64,000 nucleotides of DNA from Roseobacter sp. HKCCD6576-2 (GCF_013179285.1 NZ_WVNW01000004.1:186001-250000), one strand, 5' to 3'. Shown: positions 54,938 to 63,927, counted from the stretch's first letter. Numbers and translations: made by a program. The notes: generated from the letters alone by a model not told the origin.

Positions 54938-56530
54938 CTAGTCGGCGACAGCCAAGGTCCGTTGTGTGACATCAACCAACTCCGTCGCCCTAGAGACCGG
55001 CTGAAAGGTCACAACCATCGAGCCACCTTTCAAGGGTGCAACGCGGCATTCGAGCATCCGCCCATCCGCCAATGTCACATCGTCAGACCAGGCGGCCCGT
55101 TCAGCCTCCTGTCCCGCGAAGGCACGTATGTCGCCCCAGACCGGCGACGGGTTTGCCAGCCTCTGCCAAGTCCGGGTTGCCTCGACCAAGCTCATAGTGC
55201 TGAGCATCTCGCGCGGATCTACGCCCCAAAGCTCGGCATAAGCAGCATTGCTGAGGATCAATCGACCGTCCTTGGAGAACACCGCAAGCGCGCCATCACT
55301 TTCGTCCAAGACCCATTGGTAGAGCTCCAGATCGGACCGAAACTGCCGCGTCAGAGATACTTCAGAACTGATATCTTCGAACATGAACGCAACCGCACCA
55401 TCGGGGTGCGGCTTGCCGATGACCCGATAGGTTTGCCCCGTCGGCAACGTCCATAACTCTTGATAGCTGCCGTCCTGCGCCGCCTGCTCCAGTTCCGACA
55501 AACTTGCCCGCCACGCTTTGTAGTCCTTGGGCTCGGGCATGCGTTGCCGTTCACGCAGTTGATCAAGGAACGAAAACAGGCTTGGCCGCGATGACAGCCA
55601 TTCTGGATCGAGGGTCGAAAGCGTCAAAAGCGCCGGGTTAAACAAGACCAACTCGCGCTTCTTATTGAAGATCGCCAGACCAATCGGCAGATGAGCAAAG
55701 GTTTTGGAAAGTGTCTGAACGAAGTTCCGCAGATTCGTCTCAGCCGCGACCAGCTGATCAATAGGCCGTGCGGCGAAGAGCGTGTTCTCGCCCTGATCTG
55801 TCATCGAGACGTCAAACCAACTTGGCTCCTCCTGGTCATGCATGATCAACTGACAACGGCGAAACGCGCCAGGGTCTGGCAAGGGGTCCAACTGCTCGGC
55901 AAACAACCTACGGATCGGCCACACCAGCGGGCCATCGATGTCATTGGCCCGCTCGAGCAGTCGATAATAGGCGCCATTGGCCCAGGTGATCTGCCCATCG
56001 CTGCGTTCGCGCCACATCGGCACTGGCAAAAAATCCACCGCCGCGCGCAAGCCCTGCATTTCGTCGTGGAACCCGTCTAGGCTGTCCTTGTGTATCGCAT
56101 GGCGAGCCCTGCTTTCTTCGACGCTGGATACCGTAACGGTCACAACTTCGCCCTGGGCTCGCCCGGAAACGGAAAGCGCATCACTGCCGACTTGAGCGAT
56201 CAGCAGGAACCCCTCCCGACGGTCCGCCAGCGCCCGCATCGAGGTCGCAATATCCGGGTTAAGCGGCTTCAGGCCCTCGACCAGACCCGCCCAGGCCCGC
56301 GCCCGGTCGGACGGATCGGCGATGAAGTATTCGTCCTCATCATGTTCTGACACCAGATAGCCATCGTGGAAAACGTAGCTTCGCGGCGTATCAAGTGCGC
56401 CCAAGACCATATGAGGACTACGCCGGGTGCGACCGCGAAACACCCACTGGTTGAGAATCAGCGCCAAAGACGCCGCCAAGATGCCAACACCGATCAGCAT
56501 CACAACCATATAGGGTTCGAAAAAATACAT
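54938..56530 (-). CDS. PAS-domain membrane protein without kinase domain
   Basis: A 530-aa protein with one N-terminal membrane helix (about residues 6-28), a short linker, and two or three PAS-like repeats (residues about 165-270, 280-390 and 395-515), each ending in a beta-rich PAS core (e.g. LPIGLAIFNKKRELVLFN, DGALAVFSKDGRLILSNAAY). No HisKA, HATPase, GGDEF or EAL domain follows. It lies 62 nt after regB on the same strand and precedes tsaE, and may sense a signal or act through protein contact; function unknown. Confidence 0.8.
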   Translation of the reverse strand: MYFFEPYMVVMLIGVGILAASLALILNQWVFRGRTRRSPHMVLGALDTPRSYVFHDGYLVSEHDEDEYFIADPSDRARAWAGLVEGLKPLNPDIATSMRALADRREGFLLIAQVGSDALSVSGRAQGEVVTVTVSSVEESRARHAIHKDSLDGFHDEMQGLRAAVDFLPVPMWRERSDGQITWANGAYYRLLERANDIDGPLVWPIRRLFAEQLDPLPDPGAFRRCQLIMHDQEEPSWFDVSMTDQGENTLFAARPIDQLVAAETNLRNFVQTLSKTFAHLPIGLAIFNKKRELVLFNPALLTLSTLDPEWLSSRPSLFSFLDQLRERQRMPEPKDYKAWRASLSELEQAAQDGSYQELWTLPTGQTYRVIGKPHPDGAVAFMFEDISSEVSLTRQFRSDLELYQWVLDESDGALAVFSKDGRLILSNAAYAELWGVDPREMLSTMSLVEATRTWQRLANPSPVWGDIRAFAGQEAERAAWSDDVTLADGRMLECRVAPLKGGSMVVTFQPVSRATELVDVTQRTLAVAD

Positions 56531-56592
56531 CTTTAACCTTTTGCGGAGAGCCGTGCCACGGACCACCAAACGGCAGAAGCCTTAATGATCCG

Positions 56593-57996
56593 TTAAACAG
56601 AAATTGGCTGGTTCTCGCCAAGCGGTGCGCTGGCTTCGTCCGCCAGCAGACCAATCGCCTCATGCGGCCAGGTCACGCGAACTATGGCGCCGCGCTTCTC
56701 GCCTTTGTCTTCAACCGACAAGAACGGATCGGAGGCATTTAGGAACTCGACAGTCGCGCCAGACCGCTCAAGCAGCGTCTTTGCGATAAACAAGCCAAGG
56801 CCCATACCTTCATATCCAGGTCGGGGATCGATTGCTGGCCGCGACCGGCGGCGCAAAAACGGATCCCCCAAGCGGCCCAAGAGATCGGAGGGAAATCCAT
56901 CGCCATCATCGGTCATCTTCAAACTGATGAGACCGTCACCCCACTGACCTTCGATCCAAACCTGACCATCCGCGAAATCAACCGCGTTTTGCACCAAGTT
57001 GCGCAGGCCATGAATAATCTCGGGCTTGCGTCGGATGATCGGCTGCCCGCTTGGCGCATCGGCCCCTGCCTCGAAGTCGTAGTGTATCGCAATGCCGCGA
57101 TCTTCGTGGGGTTCTGCCGCTTCGCGGACCACCGCCCCGAGGGGCGCACTGCGCATATGTAGATCGTCTTTCCCGACCTGGCCCATGGACCGCAGGATGT
57201 CGCGACACCGATCCGCCTGATCACGGATCAATATGGCATCCTCACGCAATTCCGGGCGATCCGACAGTTCTTCGGCCAATTCGGTCGAAACCAGTTTGAT
57301 CGTCGCCAAAGGTGTGCCCAACTCATGGGCTGCCGCCGCAACCACGCCGCCCAGATCGGTCAGTTTCTGTTCACGCGCCAACGCCATCTGTGTTGCCAAC
57401 AAAGCCTGGCTCATCGAGTGGGTCTCGCGCGTCACCCGGCGGGCATAGGCCGACAAAAAGATGATCCCGATCACGATCGCCAACCAGAACCCGAGCACAA
57501 ACAGGGCTGGTAGCTCTAATATGACTCCCTCAGCCGAGCGAAGCGGGATGTAAAAATAGGCCAAAAGCGAAATCATCACGATTGCGACCCCGCCCAGAAA
57601 CAGGGTTGAGCGCAGGGTCAGCGCCGTAGCCGAGATGGTCACCGGTGCCAAGATCAGCAGCGCGAACGGGTTGTGCAGCCCGCCCGTCAGGAACAACAGA
57701 AACGACAACTGCGTCAAATCGAAGAGCAGCGTCAGCATCGCGTCTCGGTCACTAAGCCTCTGATTCTCTGGGAAAATCGTCATTGCGATCAGGTTGGAGA
57801 TCACGCTCGCCCCAATCGCCAGGAAACACAGCCCCAACTCGACCCTGAGCCCGAGATAGAGGCTGACAATCACAACCGTCACGGTCTGCCCCAAAATCGC
57901 CAACCAGCGCAGGACCAAGAGCGTTCTTAGCCGCACCCAATCGCTCCGCGCATCGCGGGTCAGAAGATTTATGGACGGATCGGGGAGAGAGGCCAT
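56593..57996 (-). CDS. regB: Redox sensor histidine kinase RegB/PrrB
   Basis: A 467-aa membrane sensor kinase with six N-terminal helices. The quinone-sensing loop GGLHNPF (residues 105-111), the H-box AAAAHELGTPLATIKL with phospho-His H224, the redox Cys in ADRCRDILRSMG (C264) and the ATPase GMGLGLFIAK match RegB/PrrB/ActS. It controls photosynthesis, respiration, nitrogen and hydrogen genes in relatives. It is divergent from senC, its usual neighbour. Confidence 0.94.
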   Translation of the reverse strand: MASLPDPSINLLTRDARSDWVRLRTLLVLRWLAILGQTVTVVIVSLYLGLRVELGLCFLAIGASVISNLIAMTIFPENQRLSDRDAMLTLLFDLTQLSFLLFLTGGLHNPFALLILAPVTISATALTLRSTLFLGGVAIVMISLLAYFYIPLRSAEGVILELPALFVLGFWLAIVIGIIFLSAYARRVTRETHSMSQALLATQMALAREQKLTDLGGVVAAAAHELGTPLATIKLVSTELAEELSDRPELREDAILIRDQADRCRDILRSMGQVGKDDLHMRSAPLGAVVREAAEPHEDRGIAIHYDFEAGADAPSGQPIIRRKPEIIHGLRNLVQNAVDFADGQVWIEGQWGDGLISLKMTDDGDGFPSDLLGRLGDPFLRRRSRPAIDPRPGYEGMGLGLFIAKTLLERSGATVEFLNASDPFLSVEDKGEKRGAIVRVTWPHEAIGLLADEASAPLGENQPISV

Positions 57997-58092
57997 CGGC
58001 GGGAGGGGCTTTCTGTCACAGGTACAGGGTCGTGAATTGATAGTCGGTCGGAACTAAGTGATCAACGGGACGCGATTAACTGGGAGGTTAGA

Positions 58093-58731
58093 ATGACGCG
58101 AGTCTATGCGATAAGCGCTGTCGCGCTGATTGTTGCAATGCTGACCGCCATCGCGGTCACGATCTATATGGGTCAAGGGCGCCAAACCGCCGATGCCGAC
58201 CCGTTTGGTCAATGCCGTACCACACAGATTGCGGGCGGTGCGGGCTCGATCGGCGGGCCGTTCGAACTGGTCAATGCCGCTGGTGAAACCGTGACGGATA
58301 CGGACGTGATCACCGAACCGGCCTTGCTCTATTTTGGCTACACCTTCTGCCCCGATGTCTGCCCACTCGACACCGTGCGCAATGCCGAGGCCGTGGATAT
58401 CTTGGCCGAACGCGGCCAATCGGTGACGCCGGTCTTCATCTCCGTCGATCCGGGCCGAGACACGCCCGAGGTGGTCGAAGCCTTTGCCGCCAATATCCAC
58501 CCCGACATGGTGGGTCTAACCGGCAGCCCGGAGCAAACCCATGCCGCCAGCCAAGCTTATCGGACATACTACCGGATTCACGATACCGACGATGAATTCT
58601 ATTTGGTCGACCACTCCACCTTCACCTATCTGGTGTTCCCAGAACATGGGTTCGTGGAGTTCTTCCGCCGGGAACTGTCACCGGCGCAAATGGCGGATCA
58701 AGTCGCGTGTTTTGTCGAGGCGGCTTCATAG
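58093..58731 (+). CDS. senC: SCO1/SenC/PrrC family copper protein
   Basis: A 212-aa membrane-anchored thioredoxin-fold protein. One N-terminal helix is followed by the copper motif CPDVCP (C86, C90) and the distal His in VDHSTFTYLVFPE (H174). It serves cytochrome c oxidase copper assembly and RegB signalling in relatives. It is divergent from regB. Confidence 0.92.
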   Translation: MTRVYAISAVALIVAMLTAIAVTIYMGQGRQTADADPFGQCRTTQIAGGAGSIGGPFELVNAAGETVTDTDVITEPALLYFGYTFCPDVCPLDTVRNAEAVDILAERGQSVTPVFISVDPGRDTPEVVEAFAANIHPDMVGLTGSPEQTHAASQAYRTYYRIHDTDDEFYLVDHSTFTYLVFPEHGFVEFFRRELSPAQMADQVACFVEAAS

Positions 58732-58770
58732 AGCCGCTTCGGCGACCGATCATCAATGCCTGCAAGTGGT

Positions 58771-58798
58771 CTGACAGAGTCTACTCCTACTCTGTCAG
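58771..58798. terminator. Hairpin between convergent senC and GNAT genes
   Basis: CTGACAGAGT (58771-58780) pairs exactly with ACTCTGTCAG (58789-58798) with an 8-nt loop. It overlaps the GNAT stop codon and lies 40 bp after senC. No clear T-run follows on either strand, so termination is possible but not certain. Confidence 0.45.
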
Positions 58799-59283
58799 CC
58801 TTCTGAGGTGCCGCCTACTTTGCGTTTCAACGTCAGACCGCGTGCCGCAAAACCTTCATTTCCTATGAGCTGTCCCTCAACCCGCTTATCTACCGCGAAC
58901 CCCTCGGATTCATAGAGTTTGAGGGCGGGGGCATTGCCCTCTAAAAGATCGATTTGCATCTCGCCCGGCGCATTGGCCGCAGCATGCTGAACCAAGGCCC
59001 GCCCAAGACCGCGCCGATAAAATGACGGTTCAACATACAGCCAAGTCAGCTCATCTTCGCCAAACGCAACAAACCCTCGAACGACCCCCTCCATCTCGGC
59101 GACAGACAGCTTGTCATCAAACAACCCTTCATTCTCATAAGTGTCTTCCAAGCTTAGGAACGCGTCCTCACCGACGCTAAGCCGTAATTCGTCAAGCCGG
59201 GCGGCATCATGGATCTCGCAGAGCCTTGGCCAGTCGGCCTTTTCATAGGGCCGTATTCTGATTTCGCGCGACACGCCACTCAT
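58795..59283 (-). CDS. GNAT-family N-acetyltransferase
   Basis: A 162-aa acetyltransferase with the acetyl-CoA loop VEPSFYRRGLGRALV (residues about 83-97) and a C-terminal ALKLYESEGF motif. Substrate unknown. It is inserted on the opposite strand between senC and regA, which are usually neighbours, so its position is notable. Confidence 0.8.
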   Translation of the reverse strand: MSGVSREIRIRPYEKADWPRLCEIHDAARLDELRLSVGEDAFLSLEDTYENEGLFDDKLSVAEMEGVVRGFVAFGEDELTWLYVEPSFYRRGLGRALVQHAAANAPGEMQIDLLEGNAPALKLYESEGFAVDKRVEGQLIGNEGFAARGLTLKRKVGGTSEG

Positions 59284-59700
59284 CTTATCGGTCCCCTTTA
59301 ATCGCCATATCGGCCGTCGTTTGACATGTCAGGATTGGGTCGGTTTGTCCCATGGATTTGGCCGCCACAATAAGCGTTTCGAGATCGGATATGGGAGGGA
59401 AATCCAAGAATATGAACCTGCAAAACGATCGCCTCTTAGTGGCCGTGACACAACGACATCTGACACGCGTCCTTGACGAGAAAACCGGGATCGAGACCCT
59501 GTTCAGCGCGATGCTTCAGATCGCATAGGTGCGAGGGCGTACAGGCCATAAGTCGGTATCTCCCAGATTTGGTTGTTCCTGAACCATTACCTCGCTTGGA
59601 ACCGGGGAAACTCCACGGCCATATCGCAACGGTCAAAATTGACCTCTCCCTGTAACTAAGTCTAAGAAGGCTGAATTGTTGCAGAACCGGAGGATGGCGC
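59284..59700. other. Gap upstream of regA with one weak open frame
   Basis: About 417 bp between GNAT and regA. A plus-strand frame from the ATG at 59412, preceded by GGGAGGGA, or from the ATG at 59391, runs to the TAG at 59526-59528 and encodes 38-45 residues with no family similarity I recognise. Nothing else is seen beyond the likely regA promoter and a GGAGGA ribosome site before regA. Confidence 0.35.
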
Positions 59701-60258
59701 ATGTTCCAGGAACGGACGCTACGTGATATCGGGCCAGATAAATCCCTGCTTCTCGTGGATGACGACGAGCCGTTTCTGCGACGACTGCAGCGCGCCATGG
59801 AGAAACGTGGTTTCGAGGTGGAGGCCGCTGGCTCAGTTGCTGCAGGCACCGCAATTGCCACTGCCCGCCCGCCCGCCTATGCCGTAATCGATCTGCGCCT
59901 GGAAGATGGCAACGGCCTCGACGTGGTCGAGACCTTACGCGAAAAACGCCCCGATAGCCGGATTGTAGTCCTAACAGGCTATGGCGCGATTGCGACCGCC
60001 GTTGCCGCAGTTAAAATCGGGGCAACGGACTATCTCTCAAAACCCGCAGACGCCAATGACATCACCGCCGCGCTTCTGGCCGCCGAGGAAGAAATGCCGC
60101 CGCCGCCGGAAAACCCAATGTCGGCTGACAGGGTCCGGTGGGAGCATATCCAGCGGGTCTATGAACTCTGTGACCGCAACGTTTCCGAGACGGCGCGGCG
60201 ACTGAATATGCACCGGCGGACACTCCAACGTATCTTGGCGAAACGCTCCCCACGCTGA
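59701..60258 (+). CDS. regA: Redox response regulator RegA/PrrA
   Basis: A 185-aa two-domain response regulator. The receiver has the acidic pocket VDDDE, the phosphoacceptor D64 in AVIDLRLEDG, T/Lys VLTGY and LSKPAD; the C-terminal Fis-type HTH (NVSETARRLNMHRRTLQRIL) is of the RegA/PrrA type. It is the partner of regB. The stop overlaps the next ATG (TGATG). Confidence 0.95.
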   Translation: MFQERTLRDIGPDKSLLLVDDDEPFLRRLQRAMEKRGFEVEAAGSVAAGTAIATARPPAYAVIDLRLEDGNGLDVVETLREKRPDSRIVVLTGYGAIATAVAAVKIGATDYLSKPADANDITAALLAAEEEMPPPPENPMSADRVRWEHIQRVYELCDRNVSETARRLNMHRRTLQRILAKRSPR

Positions 60259-60767
60259 TGCGTCGCGCGCTTGTGGTTGCACTCCTTCTGACGGGTTGCG
60301 TATCGGCCGAACCACCGGTTGAGCCGACCTCACTCGCACCTATCCCCTTTACCTTGGACGCAGGCGGTATCCAGCCCGCGGGCACCGATCTGCGCATCGA
60401 TTTTGGTCGGGCGCAGGCGGGCGTGATTGAGACCGTCGACCGGTTACAGGGGGGCGCGTTGATAGAGGTCGCGACTCAAGGGAACTGCGGCGCTGGGCCG
60501 GTGACCGCCGCACAGTGGGCGGATGGGCTGGTGCTCAACTTCCAAGACGGTGATTTCCGGGGATGGGTCGCCACCGACGCCGGCGGACCCCTCGTTACAA
60601 ACACCGGTCTCGCTATCGGCACGCTTCGGTCAGATATCCCCGCCGCCGTCTTCACCGAAACATCGCTCGGTACCGAGTTTCAAACTGCCGGGGTTTTTGG
60701 CTTGCTGGATGACAGCGGGGATCAAGTCGCTTTTCTCTGGTCGGGCCTGACCTGCTTCTTCCGCTAG
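60258..60767 (+). CDS. Hypothetical lipoprotein following regA
   Basis: A 169-aa predicted lipoprotein: signal peptide with lipobox LLTGC (Cys about residue 14) and a mature part with no named domain that I recognise, rich in Gly/Asp/Thr and ending LTCFFR. It is coupled to regA by a 1-nt overlap, so it should share the regA message. It converges on lysR with a 4-nt overlap. Confidence 0.7.
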   Translation: MRRALVVALLLTGCVSAEPPVEPTSLAPIPFTLDAGGIQPAGTDLRIDFGRAQAGVIETVDRLQGGALIEVATQGNCGAGPVTAAQWADGLVLNFQDGDFRGWVATDAGGPLVTNTGLAIGTLRSDIPAAVFTETSLGTEFQTAGVFGLLDDSGDQVAFLWSGLTCFFR

Positions 60768-61663
60768 CACTCCGCCGCGCAGGTGATCAGCCAATCAGTG
60801 AACACCTTCACCCGTGCCGGGACCGGACCAGGCGAGCGAATAAGATAATAGCCGAGCTCGGCATCGCATTGCTCCAAAAGCAGCACCAACCGCCCCTCTT
60901 CCACGTCCCGCTCAATCACCGCATGGGGTTGCATGCTGACCCCTGCGCCCGCGCGACAGGCCGCCAGCACCAGGGTATTGCCCGCCAGCCGCGTGCCCGT
61001 CAGATCGTCTTGGTTCAATCCCTGCGCGGACAACCATGACGAGAACTCTCCATACCCCTCGTCGATCACCCAGGGCAGCGTGGTCAACATCTGCGCCGCG
61101 CCTGGCGCCGTCGCGGCATAATCTTCGGGCAATTGCGCGGCCAGGGCAGGATGCGCGACGACCGCCGTGTTCGCCGAGGTTAGAAATCGCGCCTCGACGC
61201 CCGGCCACACGCCACGCCCATAGCGGATGCTCAGATGATGCCCGGCCCGGCGCAGATCCTGCAGCCGATCGTCAGGATGGATCGTCAGTGGAATATCCGG
61301 GCAGCCTGACCAAAACCCCGATAGACGTGGCATGAGCCAGTTCTCAGCAAATGTCTGCGTCGTGGTCAGCGAAATCGGGCCATCACCCCGTGCTTCCGTC
61401 AGGGTCCTGACCCCTGCTGCAATCTCGGCAAAGCCATTCGCCAAGTCATTGGCCAAACGGCGACCGGCATGCGTCGGCACCATCCGGCGGCCTTCCCGGT
61501 CCATGAGCGACTGGTCGAAATGGGTCTCAAGCGCGCGCACATGCTGCGCGATCGCCGCATGGGTAACGTTCAGGCTCTGCGCCGCGGCTGAATAACTTTC
61601 CAACCGAGCTGCCGCCTCAAACGCGCGGAGCGCCGAGAGCGAAGGGATGTCGCGCCAATCCAA
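60764..61663 (-). CDS. LysR-family transcriptional regulator (GcvA-like)
   Basis: A 299-aa regulator with an N-terminal winged HTH (residues about 10-65, LRAFEAAARLESYSAAAQSL) and a C-terminal effector domain (LSIRYGRGVWPGVEA and the pattern of GcvA-type proteins). The effector is unknown. It is divergent from a small ORF at 61762, which may be its target; the 98-bp gap between them would hold the operator. Confidence 0.88.
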   Translation of the reverse strand: MDWRDIPSLSALRAFEAAARLESYSAAAQSLNVTHAAIAQHVRALETHFDQSLMDREGRRMVPTHAGRRLANDLANGFAEIAAGVRTLTEARGDGPISLTTTQTFAENWLMPRLSGFWSGCPDIPLTIHPDDRLQDLRRAGHHLSIRYGRGVWPGVEARFLTSANTAVVAHPALAAQLPEDYAATAPGAAQMLTTLPWVIDEGYGEFSSWLSAQGLNQDDLTGTRLAGNTLVLAACRAGAGVSMQPHAVIERDVEEGRLVLLLEQCDAELGYYLIRSPGPVPARVKVFTDWLITCAAEC

Positions 61664-61761
61664 ACTGTTACCTCAGCTTACACATTGTAGATATTGCTGA
61701 CTCGCGTGCCGGGGTCAAGAGCGACTAGGTTGAGAGCAGATCACAGAACAGGAGATATCCA

Positions 61762-61920
61762 ATGTTCCGCGCCCCCTCGAACCGAAGAAACGCCAATAAA
61801 ATTTGGGACGCTCCAAGTTATTGGTCTCGTATGGAAACCACGCCCGCGCCGCGGTTTCCGGTGAAGGGTCACAACCGGCGTCTCCTCCGGCGGTGGCTGC
61901 GAGATACAGGTATCCTGTAA
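61762..61920 (+). CDS. Small basic protein, divergent from lysR
   Basis: A 52-aa ORF ending at TAA 61918-61920, rich in Arg (13) and Trp (NKIWDAPSYWSR, LLRRWLRDTG). AGGAGATA lies 8 nt before the ATG at 61762, a strong ribosome site. No family recognised. It is divergent from the LysR gene. Codon and composition fit a real small protein, but there is no confirmation of expression. Confidence 0.5.
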   Translation: MFRAPSNRRNANKIWDAPSYWSRMETTPAPRFPVKGHNRRLLRRWLRDTGIL

Positions 61921-61948
61921 TCTTGCTTACACTTGGCAGCGTTGGGGA

Positions 61949-62446
61949 TCAGCGCAGATCATAGCGTTTTAGGCGCTTGTCCACCACGCTGCCATCTTTT
62001 AGCCGAATGCCAATGATCGTGTTGTAGTCTTCGAAGCCTCGGCTTTGATAATAGGTCAACCCACTCTCATTATCGGCCCGGATATTGGCATTGATCCAAC
62101 CATATCCCAGATCGCGCGCCGCGATCTCGGTCGCCTGAAACAGCCGCGATCCGATACCCAATCCATGGCTTTTCGGCGTTACAAATGTCGCGATTTCGGC
62201 GGCGTCTTGCGGCAGGTAATCAGCCGGCTCAATCCATTGAAACCCCAAGATGCGCCCGGTCTCTCCTTCGGCCACGTGCCACGCACTTTGGCTGGCGTCT
62301 CGCGCCATCCATTCCGCGAGGTCTTGGCTCATCACCGGCTCGGTATGGGCAGTTGTGCCGCCAATTGCGATGATCTGATTGAGCAAGTCCGCCATGCCCC
62401 GCGCATCAAGTGCATGTGCGGCACGAATGTGAATCTCCTGGGTCAT
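61949..62446 (-). CDS. GNAT-family N-acetyltransferase (phosphinothricin-type)
   Basis: A 165-aa acetyltransferase with the acetyl-CoA loop VTPKSHGLGIGSRLFQ and a C-terminal INANIRADNESGLTYYQSRGF, the layout of the phosphinothricin/PAT-like group. The substrate is unknown. Its start overlaps the stop of the HD gene (ATGA) and it is convergent with the small basic ORF. Confidence 0.85.
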   Translation of the reverse strand: MTQEIHIRAAHALDARGMADLLNQIIAIGGTTAHTEPVMSQDLAEWMARDASQSAWHVAEGETGRILGFQWIEPADYLPQDAAEIATFVTPKSHGLGIGSRLFQATEIAARDLGYGWINANIRADNESGLTYYQSRGFEDYNTIIGIRLKDGSVVDKRLKRYDLR

Positions 62447-63039
62447 AGCCCGGCCAAAAGCGCCGCATGGCGGGTGGTAAACTCCGCCCGTACTTCGGCA
62501 GGCGGGCGCAGGCGTAGTGTCAGCCCGTCGATCACATCTTGCTTCGGTCGGCCAAAGAACTTATCGGCCTCCGCCTCCGCAAAGCCAGCCAATTGCGTCG
62601 CCTCCAGCCAAGCCGAGATTCTGTCGGCCCGCTTGATTTTCGCCTTCACGGTTTTCGGTATTGCCGCCGGGAGGCCAAACCGCAAATGGATCGCCGCACT
62701 CAGACGTTCATCCAGCGCGCCATAGCCAGGCCCAACTGCCGCTTTCACGGGCGAGATCATGTCACCGATCACATATTCCGGGGCATCATGGAGCAGGGCC
62801 GCCAGACACCATTTCACCGGCGCATCAGACGCAATGCGACGAAAGATTTCTTCGACAAGAAGGGAGTGCTCTGCGACCGAATACGGATAGTCCCCTGCCG
62901 TTTGCCCGTTCCAGCGCGCGACAAACGCAAGGCCATGGGCGATGTCCTCAATCTCGATATCGACGGGTGTTGGGTCCAGCAGGTCTAACCTGCGACCCGA
63001 CAACATGCGCTGCCAGGCACGGGGAGGCTGTTTCGGCAT
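62443..63039 (-). CDS. HD-domain phosphohydrolase (YfbR-like)
   Basis: A 198-aa metal-dependent hydrolase. The HD-superfamily pattern is H58 in VAEHSLLV, H84-D85 in LLHDAPEYV and a later Asp in RADRIS (about residue 139). YfbR-type enzymes hydrolyse dNMPs. Its end overlaps the GNAT start. No signal peptide. Confidence 0.85.
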   Translation of the reverse strand: MPKQPPRAWQRMLSGRRLDLLDPTPVDIEIEDIAHGLAFVARWNGQTAGDYPYSVAEHSLLVEEIFRRIASDAPVKWCLAALLHDAPEYVIGDMISPVKAAVGPGYGALDERLSAAIHLRFGLPAAIPKTVKAKIKRADRISAWLEATQLAGFAEAEADKFFGRPKQDVIDGLTLRLRPPAEVRAEFTTRHAALLAGL

Positions 63040-63187
63040 TGTTTGGTCCGGCGGTTGCTGTTCCCGATAGGGATAGGCGGCAGAAGCGCAAAGAACAACG
63101 GGCGACTGAACGGAAGAATTTTCTAGGCATGTAACGGGTTTTGCGCTTACGCTTTTCCTTCAACGTGCAATTTTAGGGAGAATTTCA

Positions 63188-63277
63188 ATGTCCAAAGACG
63201 GCGGAAAAGACGGCAAAGGCCCCGGCACCACCCCGGGTGGTGGCAAAGGGGACGAAAAGGGCGGCAAAGGTAAGTAA
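63188..63277 (+). CDS. 29-aa Gly/Lys-rich microprotein
   Basis: A short ORF from ATG 63188 to TAA 63277 encoding 29 residues, almost only Gly, Lys, Asp, Pro and Thr. GGGAGAA lies 6 nt before the ATG and a strong terminator (63305-63336) follows the stop, so it has the structure of a complete small gene. No family recognised. The composition suggests an unstructured, cationic product. Confidence 0.6.
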   Translation: MSKDGGKDGKGPGTTPGGGKGDEKGGKGK

Positions 63278-63304
63278 GCCGATTTGTTAGGTTCTTATGT
63301 TCAG

Positions 63305-63336
63305 AAAGGGCCGCGTTCCGTGACGCGGCCCTTTTT
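63305..63336 (+). terminator. Terminator after the microprotein
   Basis: A 12-bp stem AAAGGGCCGCGT / ACGCGGCCCTTT with a 6-nt loop (TCCGTG), followed by two more T (total of five Ts from the stem end). It lies 28 nt after the 29-aa ORF on the plus strand and close to the end of the convergent DUF417 gene. Confidence 0.85.
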
Positions 63337-63356
63337 GTATGCGGCAGTCTGTACGA

Positions 63357-63842
63357 TCAGTCAGCCGAGGCACTCAGGGCATTGCCTAGGGCAAAGACCG
63401 ACGCCGCCAGCAATACAACATCTTTGAGCAGGAACTGCCCCGGCACGACCGAGATCGCCAAGCGGCCATGCTCTGGCAGAAACACGCCGGGCGTCGAGAC
63501 GAAGAAGCTGAGCGTCAGCACGAATGTGGCGATCGCCCCGAGTGCCCCGATCACGGCCAGTTTCGGCGCGAAGAACCGTGCGGCAAGCAACGCGGCGATG
63601 ATCAGTTCCACAGTGCCGATCAGACCTGAGACAGCAGTTTCTGACCAGGCGGCATAGGTCCAGCCCAGAAACGGCGAGTTTTCGGCCAGTCCGCGGATGG
63701 CGGCGGCCTCATATGCGGTGAATTTCATACCCCCGAACCAGAGAAAGACGAGGATCAGCCCCGCAAAAATCGCTTTGCCGGCGAGGTCGGTGATCTGTGC
63801 GCCCAAATCGGCCCGGGCGCCTGTTGCGATGAGTGTGGTCAT
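63357..63842 (-). CDS. DUF417/YkgB-type membrane protein
   Basis: A 161-aa membrane protein with about four helices, of the DUF417 (YkgB, DoxX-like) family. Segments FAGLILVFLWFGGMKFTAYEA, TVELIIAALLAARFF and the conserved FFVSTPGVFLPEHGRL and GQFLLKDVVLLAAS are family features. I choose the ATG at 63842 with AGGAACC 8 nt upstream. Reported relatives are induced by reactive-chlorine or reactive-electrophile stress. It is divergent from a gene that begins at the window end. Confidence 0.85.
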   Translation of the reverse strand: MTTLIATGARADLGAQITDLAGKAIFAGLILVFLWFGGMKFTAYEAAAIRGLAENSPFLGWTYAAWSETAVSGLIGTVELIIAALLAARFFAPKLAVIGALGAIATFVLTLSFFVSTPGVFLPEHGRLAISVVPGQFLLKDVVLLAASVFALGNALSASAD

Positions 63843-63927
63843 GGTGTGGTTCCTTTTGACATATTTCGTTGGTGTTCTGGGTGGCTGCCTCGGCGGAGTT
63901 GCCAACCGCTGCGGCCTGGGATAAAAG

